Source: Candidatus Altarchaeota archaeon (GTDB taxonomy: Archaea > Altiarchaeota > Altiarchaeia > IMC4 > SCGC-AAA252-I15). Taken from it: a stretch of DNA of 10,473 bases. This document shows, one piece after another, positions 5,225 to 10,473 of this stretch (positions are counted from its first letter, which is position 1; every line of letters begins with the position of its first letter). Where the stretch lies: the NCBI GenBank assembly GCA_026394745.1, contig JAPKXP010000135.1:1-10473 (forward strand). The letters run 5' to 3'. Made by a program: the position numbers and the translations under genes. The notes beneath the pieces were generated by a model. It saw nothing but the letters and a program-made list of their open reading frames with translations, searched no databases and was not told the origin of the DNA.

Positions 5225-5932
5225 CTTCCCTAATAGTTTCATCAACTTCAGTTTCAATACGAGGAAGTAGCCGTTAATCAAGACCCTGTGGTTGACTTTA
5301 GAGGACCCCAGCTTGCGTTCCTCGAATATTATGGGTATCTCCTTTATGCGAAAGCCGCGTATGTGGGCTTTGAAGAGAACCTCCTGGACTATGCCGGGGC
5401 CGTGCGACTCTATCTTGTCGGGGTTTATGTCTTCGAGAACCTTCCTTCGGAAGCACCTGTACCCGGAGTTACAGTCTCTGACGTTGAGGCCTAGTACGAT
5501 GCGGATGTAGAGGTTCGCCATCTTGGTTATCAGGGTCCTGAGCGGGTGCCTGCCTACTTCAGTTCCGCCTTCAACTTGTCTTGAGCCTAGCACCACGTCC
5601 GCATCCTCTATCGCCTTAAGGAAGTCTGGCAGGTACTTGGGGTTGTGGCTGAAGTCAGCGTCCATCTCCAGTATGACATCGTAGCCGTGGTCGAGAGCCC
5701 ACCTGAAGCCTGCTGCGCCCGCGTAGCCGCGCCCCTTTTTTTCGGTGCGGTGTAGGACGTAGACGGATTCCGGCCTTTCGAACGCCAGTTTGTCGGCGAG
5801 CTTGCCTGTGCCGTCGGGGCTGTTGTCGTCCACGACGAGGACGTTTATGTCAGAGCGTTGTAGGACTTCAGCGACGATTTTGGTTATGTTTTCCTTCTCG
5901 TTGAACGTAGGTATCACGACAAGGGCTTTCAT
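5219..5932 (-). CDS. Polyprenol/dolichol-phosphate mannose synthase (GT2 family)
   Basis: This 237-residue GT-A enzyme should transfer mannose from GDP-mannose to a polyprenyl/dolichyl phosphate on the cytosolic face of the membrane, supplying donors for extracytoplasmic glycosylation. Motifs are VVIPTFNEKENI (5-16), VVDDNSPDGTG (33-43, nucleotide binding), EMDADFSHNP (89-98, metal-binding DAD at 91-93), VLGSRQVEGG (114-123), the DCNSGYRCFRR segment (153-163), and QEVLFKAHIRGFRIKEIPIIFEERKLGSSK (183-212), the typical DPM1 block. It ends soon after a basic/hydrophobic tail, with no C-terminal transmembrane or GtrA-like part, so it is the short DPM1-like form. Another lipid-phosphate sugar (for example glucose) cannot be excluded. 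The ATG at 5932 directly precedes the conserved first strand and has no Shine-Dalgarno, suggesting a leaderless mRNA. The gene is convergent (6-nt overlap) with the pilin-like gene and divergent from the GT-C block. Confidence 0.93.
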   Translation of the reverse strand: MKALVVIPTFNEKENITKIVAEVLQRSDINVLVVDDNSPDGTGKLADKLAFERPESVYVLHRTEKKGRGYAGAAGFRWALDHGYDVILEMDADFSHNPKYLPDFLKAIEDADVVLGSRQVEGGTEVGRHPLRTLITKMANLYIRIVLGLNVRDCNSGYRCFRRKVLEDINPDKIESHGPGIVQEVLFKAHIRGFRIKEIPIIFEERKLGSSKVNHRVLINGYFLVLKLKLMKLLGKL

Positions 5933-5949
5933 TGGGATAGTTAAATAGG

Positions 5950-5959
5950 TTTAATTAAA
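5950..5959. promoter_or_regulatory. Palindromic AT box centred between divergent glycosylation genes
   Basis: TTTAATTAAA is a perfect 10-bp palindrome placed exactly mid-way in the 44-nt gap: 17 nt separate it from each start codon (5932 minus, 5977 plus). With AT-rich flanks on both sides it can act as TATA in both directions. Neither start has a Shine-Dalgarno, so both transcripts are probably leaderless. One bound TBP/TFB could serve only one direction at a time, which would link the two genes competitively; this is inference. Confidence 0.5.
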
Positions 5960-5976
5960 ATAAATATGACCGCTAT

Positions 5977-7491
5977 ATGCGTTTTCTATTTAGGATGGAT
6001 TTAACAGCTTATTTGAAAAAGGCGCATGGTTTGTTGAGGAGAGTTGCAGCCAGCAGAAGGCTGCCTTACGCGATGCTATTCCTGATGATTGGCGCCTACT
6101 TTCTGGTGCTGGCTTCTACGGTGCTAAACGAGTACAACATGTATTGGTACGGCAACTTCGACCTTGGGATTCCAGACCAGGGGATATGGCTTTTAAGCAG
6201 GCTTAAGGACCCGTACTTGACTGTCAGGGGCCTCAGCTTGTTCGGCGACCACGCGTCTTACATACATATTCTTGTGGCGCCGCTGTATTGGGTTTGGGAT
6301 GACGTGAAGGCTTTGCTTGTATTGCACACTTTTGTTTTGGCGATAGGCGCGCTGCCGGTCTACCTTATCGCGAAGAGGAAGCTTGGCGGGTCGTGGAGTC
6401 CGCTAGTCTTCTCGTTCATTTACCTCATGTTTCCGGCGCTCCACTACTCGAACATGGACCAGGGCTATCACTACGAGAGTTTTATGGTCCCGTTCATGCT
6501 GTTTGGATATTTCTTCCTGTTGGAGAAGAGGTACAACCTCTTTTACGGCTTAAGCTTTCTGTCGCTGATATGCAAGGAGGAAATCTCCATCACGTTCATA
6601 CTTTTTGGCGTATACATCTTTTTCATGCACGACAGGAAGGTGGGGTTGGTGACGACGGTGGGTTCGATTGTGTACCTGCTGCTCGTGATGAACGTGCTTA
6701 TGCCGGCGTTCAACCAGGAGGGGGCGTTCTACACAGGCAGGACGCTCGGCTCATTCGGCGATACTTTGACCGAGAAGGCGTTGAACGCGGTGAACCCGTT
6801 CTTCATATACAATAAAATCTTCACGGCCAAGAACGCAGAATACTTTTTTGACGTTCTGTTTCCGGTGGCGTTCATAGTCTTTTTTGACTTTAAGTCTTTC
6901 ATAATATCCGGCTCGTTCCTGCTCAACCTGATTACAGACTGGCCTTACGCCCACGAGATAAGATACCACTACGTGACGCCCATCATACCCGTCGTGTTCA
7001 TTTCGGCGATTAACGCGGTTGAAAAACGCAAGAAGGACAAGGTTGTCGTCTGGGGTCTTCTGGCTCTTATAGTCTCCACCACGCTCGTATCAAACCAGAT
7101 TATCAGCCCGGACCCGGTCAAGTTTACCGACTACAGGAGGATATTATTCAACATAGAGAACTTCGACTACGTCTCTGAGGAGAACCAGGGCATACTGGAC
7201 GTGATGGCGTTGATACCAAGGAACGCCTCGGTGTCTGCGACGTACAATCTAGTATCCCATCTGACGCACCGGGAGAAGGCCTACATGTTCCCGAATCCCT
7301 TCAGGGTCAACCTGTATGGGATAGACGACAAGGGCGTGCACCCCGACAAGGACGTGGACTACGTGCTGCTCGACATGAGGCTGGTGCAGGACGAGGAGAG
7401 GGAGCACGGCTCGGTCAGCAAGGTAACGACCAGCGGCAAATACCAGCTGGTGAGGGAGTACAAGTACGTGCAACTTTGGAAGAAGGTATAG
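5977..7491 (+). CDS. DUF2079 multi-pass membrane protein (GT-C-like putative glycosyltransferase)
   Basis: This 504-residue integral membrane protein has many hydrophobic helices (first at about 31-50) and a soluble C-terminal region (about residues 395-504). It matches the DUF2079 pattern: FDLGIPDQGIWLLSR (61-75), LFGDHASYIHILVAPLYW (88-105), the conserved helix ending in VYLIAKRKL, SNMDQGYHYESF (158-169, in place of the usual FDFHPE-like loop) and CKEEISITF (199-207). The family has a GT-C-like topology with the acidic first external loop typical of lipid-phosphate-sugar transferases; its reaction is not established. An internal ATG (MDLTAYL, 5995) is an alternative start, but 5977 fits leaderless initiation from the AT box at 5950-5959. 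It is the first gene of a three-gene GT-C run and probably acts outside the membrane on lipid-linked sugars made by enzymes such as the divergent mannose synthase. Confidence 0.87.
   Translation: MRFLFRMDLTAYLKKAHGLLRRVAASRRLPYAMLFLMIGAYFLVLASTVLNEYNMYWYGNFDLGIPDQGIWLLSRLKDPYLTVRGLSLFGDHASYIHILVAPLYWVWDDVKALLVLHTFVLAIGALPVYLIAKRKLGGSWSPLVFSFIYLMFPALHYSNMDQGYHYESFMVPFMLFGYFFLLEKRYNLFYGLSFLSLICKEEISITFILFGVYIFFMHDRKVGLVTTVGSIVYLLLVMNVLMPAFNQEGAFYTGRTLGSFGDTLTEKALNAVNPFFIYNKIFTAKNAEYFFDVLFPVAFIVFFDFKSFIISGSFLLNLITDWPYAHEIRYHYVTPIIPVVFISAINAVEKRKKDKVVVWGLLALIVSTTLVSNQIISPDPVKFTDYRRILFNIENFDYVSEENQGILDVMALIPRNASVSATYNLVSHLTHREKAYMFPNPFRVNLYGIDDKGVHPDKDVDYVLLDMRLVQDEEREHGSVSKVTTSGKYQLVREYKYVQLWKKV
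7483..7487 (+). promoter_or_regulatory. Ribosome binding site inside the preceding gene
   Basis: AAGGT, within the last codons of the DUF2079 gene, is 5 nt before the ATG at 7493 and supports that start. Confidence 0.45.
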
Positions 7492-7492
7492 G

Positions 7493-9094
7493 ATGGAAAG
7501 CAATAGGAGAATATTTCTGGTTTTCATGGTTTTGGTTGCGTTATTCCTGAGGACTTTCATGCTGTCTTCGACGCCGGGATTGCACTTTGACGAGGCGAGA
7601 ACCGGCAACGACGTCATACACGTGCTTTATGGCGGGGGCGGGCCGCTTCTGACCGAGCAGCAGCCGTACAACGGGAACTTCAATTATTATCTTGTGGCGA
7701 CGAGCTTCGTCTTGAACGGTGAAATCAGCGTGTTCACGATGAGGATTCTGCATTCCCTCTTGAACGTCATGGCGATTCTGCTGGTTTATCTCGCGCTTAG
7801 GGAGTACGACGGGGACATCGCATTCTATACGCTTGGCCTGCTGGCCGTAATACCGTATAATATCGTATTCTCCCACGTCTCGTTCGTTTTCTACCTGGTT
7901 CCTTTCTTCGTAGCCCTTGGATTCTATCTTCTTGTGAAGTACCTGAAGCACGAGAGGGACGTGTACCTGCTGCTCTTCGCTTTCGTTATGGGCCTTGGAG
8001 TCCAGACGCAGGTGGGGGTAGTTGTGCTTCTCGGAGTGTTCCTGCTTTACCTTCTGCTCGCGAGATTCAGGATTTTATTAAAGTGGAGGGTCGTGCTCGT
8101 CTGCGTGATACTCTTCGCCGTCGGACTGTACCCGATACTACTAAGCGAATTCAAGGTCCATGGGTTATCCAACATGATAATGACGCGGCCCGGCGGAAAC
8201 AAGGAGGCTGGGGACTTGAACAAGGTCGTTGAGAAGTACGGCTACTACTTCAAGGACCTTAAGGGCGTCTTGGACGGGCAGATAGCGTATCTTAGGACTG
8301 CGGGCTCTGTCATTGCAGAGCCTCCGCCGGTGAATTCAATTCTTGTGTTAATCTCGGGGTTGTGGATTATCCTGTCGCTCCTGTGGATGAGGGACGACTT
8401 GAGGAAGCTTACCGCCTTGATTGTAGTCCTCCCTTCGGTGATATACCCCTACTTTTTCATGCTCTTCGGCTACACTTACGCAGACAGGTATTTCGTCTAC
8501 TTCTTCCCGGTGGGCTTGCTCTCGGCAGGCATCATGCTAGGGGACATGCACAAGAGGTGGGAAAAGGTCGCAATGTCATTATTCACCATAATACTTTTGG
8601 TGAACGTGGTGTACGTGAGCGTGAACTTCTTCTACAATTTCATGGCGACCGAGGGTTCGCTAGAAACCTTCGACATCGGATTCCCGGAGACATCGCACTT
8701 CCCTGCCGTAACCTCAAAGCTTGTGCCGCTTCTGGAGGGGAGGAATGTGTACTATTTGGAGAAGGGGAATCCATGCGACATGAACTCGATACTCCAGTTT
8801 TACATGCACGGCAAGGCGGAGTACCACACGTTAAGGGATTTGAGCATGGATTTTGAGAACGGAGGATTCTATTTCACGGTCGACTTGGACGACAAGAACG
8901 ATTCGCTCAGGGAGTTCTACCAGAACAGGAAGCCGGACATGTACGTTGAGGAGACGCTGTTTTACAGGAACATGATGAACGAGACTAAGATGACGGTGTA
9001 CATTCTGGGTCAGGGGAACGTTACGCAGGAGCAGGCGATTACGCCAACCGGAGAGAACAGCACAATAGTCGTAGGACTGGTGGACCAAAGATGA
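7493..9094 (+). CDS. GT39/PMT-like membrane glycosyltransferase (GT-C superfamily)
   Basis: This 533-residue protein has an N-terminal helix (about 7-24), then the external-loop signature STPGLHFDEARTGND (26-40). Its acidic pair sits where PMT/ArnT-type GT-C enzymes keep the catalytic Asp/Glu. Next come the loop GNFNYYLVATSFVL, FTMRILHSLLNVMAILLVYLALREY (81-105) and further hydrophobic helices up to about residue 385. A soluble C-terminal domain (about 395-533) with several Asn sequons would lie outside the membrane. I infer transfer of a sugar from a polyprenyl-phosphate donor to a protein or lipid glycan; donor and acceptor are unknown. It starts 1 nt after the previous stop, with AAGGT (7483-7487) 5 nt before the ATG, so it is cotranscribed and coupled to the DUF2079 gene. 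It overlaps the next gene by ATGA. Confidence 0.83.
   Translation: MESNRRIFLVFMVLVALFLRTFMLSSTPGLHFDEARTGNDVIHVLYGGGGPLLTEQQPYNGNFNYYLVATSFVLNGEISVFTMRILHSLLNVMAILLVYLALREYDGDIAFYTLGLLAVIPYNIVFSHVSFVFYLVPFFVALGFYLLVKYLKHERDVYLLLFAFVMGLGVQTQVGVVVLLGVFLLYLLLARFRILLKWRVVLVCVILFAVGLYPILLSEFKVHGLSNMIMTRPGGNKEAGDLNKVVEKYGYYFKDLKGVLDGQIAYLRTAGSVIAEPPPVNSILVLISGLWIILSLLWMRDDLRKLTALIVVLPSVIYPYFFMLFGYTYADRYFVYFFPVGLLSAGIMLGDMHKRWEKVAMSLFTIILLVNVVYVSVNFFYNFMATEGSLETFDIGFPETSHFPAVTSKLVPLLEGRNVYYLEKGNPCDMNSILQFYMHGKAEYHTLRDLSMDFENGGFYFTVDLDDKNDSLREFYQNRKPDMYVEETLFYRNMMNETKMTVYILGQGNVTQEQAITPTGENSTIVVGLVDQR
9079..9083 (+). promoter_or_regulatory. Ribosome binding site deciding the start at 9091
   Basis: GGTGG near the 3' end of the preceding gene lies 7 nt before the ATG at 9091, the first base of an ATGA stop-start overlap. 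It supports the coupled start of the last, partial gene. Confidence 0.5.
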
Positions 9095-10473
9095 TAGACG
9101 CCATAGTAACATTGTTTTTAGCGTTGATGGGCCTTGCGGCGGGAATAATGTTGTGCAGGGGCCTGCACCTTAGGCTGAAGGCCGCTGAGGAGATTGTGGT
9201 TGGAGCGTCTCTTGCAGCATGCCTCATACCTTTCCTCGTGATGACGGTGCACGTCGTCTGGAATGTTCCGCCAAGCAGGCTCGTTGTTTTCGTGGTATCC
9301 CTGATAATATTACTCGCGTCTCTTTTGGCTGCAAGGAGGGACTTCGCGTCAATAAAGTCTGCGCTGATAGCCTTCACTATAATCGCGCTGGTTTATACGC
9401 TGCCCATACTCAAGAACTTCGACTACTGGGGAATCCACGACTGGGACCAGCACTTCCACTTCCTGGGCACGCCAAGGCAAATACTGCTCACGTTCCACCA
9501 GCTTCCGCTCTGGAACCCGTACTTCTGCGGCGGCTACTACGGATTCGCGGACGCGCAAACGCAGACGCTGTCGCCGCAGTTTCTGATAACGCTCCTGTTC
9601 GGCACGATAATAGGCACGAAGATTGCGATAATACTGTACCTCATCTTCGGACTGCTTGGCATGTTCCTCCTGTCGAAGAAGCTCGAGTTCGGAAAGTACT
9701 CCAGCTACCTGCCGCCAATCGTGTTCATGCTGACGTCGATATACTCGCTCCACCTCACGCAAGGGCACTCCAACTGGGTCATGCTCGGCATGGTGCCGTG
9801 GGTCTTCCTGTACTACCTGAAGAGCGAGGACGACCTCAAGAATACGGTAATCTGCGGGCTGTTGCTTTCACTGCTCTACCTGGGCGGAAACACGCACCAC
9901 TTCCTTTACGTGACTTTCGCTCTCGCGTGCCTTACGCTAGCCAGGTCTTTAACGCAGCTTAGCATCAAGCCGGTTGCGGTAATAGCGCTCGTGCTGGCAT
10001 TCGCCTTCCTCCTGGGCGCGATAAAGTTCATACCAAGCATAGACTTTTCGATGACGCACCCGAGGGATAGGACAGACACGCAGGACTACACGCCCGAACT
10101 GCTCATGGGCTCCCTCCTGAATAGGGAGAGCAACGGCGTAGACTGGGTGCACCCGTACCCAGGCGGAGACTACTCCTGGCACGAGTATGGAGCGTACATC
10201 GGGTACATTCCGATAGCACTGGCTCTGCTGGGCTTCCTTGCGCTTATGCGCAAGAGGCCGGAGTTCGTGTTCCTCGGCATAGCCTCAACGCTGCTTATTC
10301 TGGGACTGCACTCGCCGATAGTGATATCAGACTACGTGAAGAAGCTGCCTGCGTTCAACACGCTGCACACCATAGCCAATGGAATGTTCCTGCTGATTTT
10401 CTCGATGGCAATCTCTGCAGCAGCCTTCCTAAGCTTCATCGAGAACAGGTGGAAGTGGACGAAGTACGTTGTT
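9091..10473 (+). CDS. Large GT-C-type membrane protein, YfhO/PTPS-related-like (C-terminus beyond window)
   Basis: An open frame of 461 codons runs from the ATG at 9091 to the window end without a stop. It starts in an ATGA overlap with the GT39-like gene. The N-terminus has several hydrophobic helices (1-22, about 33-55, 64-80, 88-106), then a GT-C-like external loop: YWGIHDWDQHFHF (112-124) with Asp residues where GT-C enzymes place catalytic acids, and LPLWNPYFCGGYYGF (138-152). The PLWNP...GG pattern is typical of YfhO and PTPS-related membrane families. Many more helices follow. An external loop near 350-371 (WVHPYPGGDYSWHEYGAYIG) ends in a HEYGAYIG motif that I recall from archaeal relatives. 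The likely role is extracytoplasmic sugar transfer onto surface glycans or glycoproteins; the substrate is unknown. Codon use (many CTG, CTC, TAC, AAG) matches the neighbours. It is not AglB: no WWDYG block is visible in the part present. Confidence 0.82.
   Translation, partial: MIDAIVTLFLALMGLAAGIMLCRGLHLRLKAAEEIVVGASLAACLIPFLVMTVHVVWNVPPSRLVVFVVSLIILLASLLAARRDFASIKSALIAFTIIALVYTLPILKNFDYWGIHDWDQHFHFLGTPRQILLTFHQLPLWNPYFCGGYYGFADAQTQTLSPQFLITLLFGTIIGTKIAIILYLIFGLLGMFLLSKKLEFGKYSSYLPPIVFMLTSIYSLHLTQGHSNWVMLGMVPWVFLYYLKSEDDLKNTVICGLLLSLLYLGGNTHHFLYVTFALACLTLARSLTQLSIKPVAVIALVLAFAFLLGAIKFIPSIDFSMTHPRDRTDTQDYTPELLMGSLLNRESNGVDWVHPYPGGDYSWHEYGAYIGYIPIALALLGFLALMRKRPEFVFLGIASTLLILGLHSPIVISDYVKKLPAFNTLHTIANGMFLLIFSMAISAAAFLSFIENRWKWTKYVV

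Noticed and set aside
5208..5229. Possible terminator hairpin at the convergent stops 5219-5224 (GGAAG...CTTCC)
   Set aside because: The stem is only 5 bp with a 12-nt loop and no T-tract on either side, so it is not distinguishable from chance.
9219..9962. 247-codon plus-strand open frame
   Set aside because: It is a different frame inside the last GT-C gene. The true frame from 9091 stays open to the window end and encodes clear membrane helices, whereas this one is rich in Arg, His and Pro with no domain pattern.

Overview
The window looks like chromosomal DNA from an archaeon of moderate GC content. The evidence is a group II chaperonin (thermosome), an archaeal-type Hsp20 start, three membrane proteins with archaeal class III (type IV pilin-like) signal peptides, a dolichol/polyprenol-phosphate mannose synthase, and AT-rich TATA-like elements in place of bacterial -35/-10 boxes. 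The lineage cannot be fixed from this sequence. Short intergenic gaps and the gene mix would fit a compact euryarchaeal or DPANN genome, but that is inference. Gene density is very high: no gene-free stretch exceeds about 165 bases. I see no tRNA, rRNA, CRISPR array or mobile element.

Layout. (1) 1-1877, minus strand: a thermosome subunit followed by the start of a small heat-shock protein that is cut by the left edge, forming a protein-folding cluster. (2) 2042-2684: two small convergent genes, a winged-helix-like protein (plus) and a 75-residue protein with a possible PC4-like fold (minus). Their 3' ends overlap by 14 bases at the centre of a 12-bp perfect inverted repeat. (3) 2778-5224, plus strand: three tightly packed genes for secreted, membrane-anchored pilin-like proteins rich in N-glycosylation sequons. 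The third carries what looks like a carbohydrate-binding beta-sandwich module. (4) 5219-5932, minus strand: a polyprenol-phosphate mannose synthase, convergent with the pilin-like genes and divergent from the next block. (5) 5977-10473, plus strand: three consecutive multi-pass membrane proteins of the GT-C glycosyltransferase type (a DUF2079 protein, a GT39/PMT-like protein and a YfhO/PTPS-related-like protein), joined by a 1-nt gap and an ATGA overlap. The last is cut by the right edge.

A plausible reading is a cell-surface module. The cytosolic mannose synthase loads a lipid phosphate carrier, the GT-C enzymes use lipid-linked sugars on the outer face of the membrane, and the sequon-rich pilin-like proteins next door are candidate acceptors. 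No pilus assembly ATPase, platform protein, prepilin peptidase or oligosaccharyltransferase (AglB) lies in the window, so the pilin-like proteins would need assembly factors from elsewhere. The two divergent gene pairs, at 2684/2778 and 5932/5977, each share a short palindromic AT box that could serve as a two-way TATA element.
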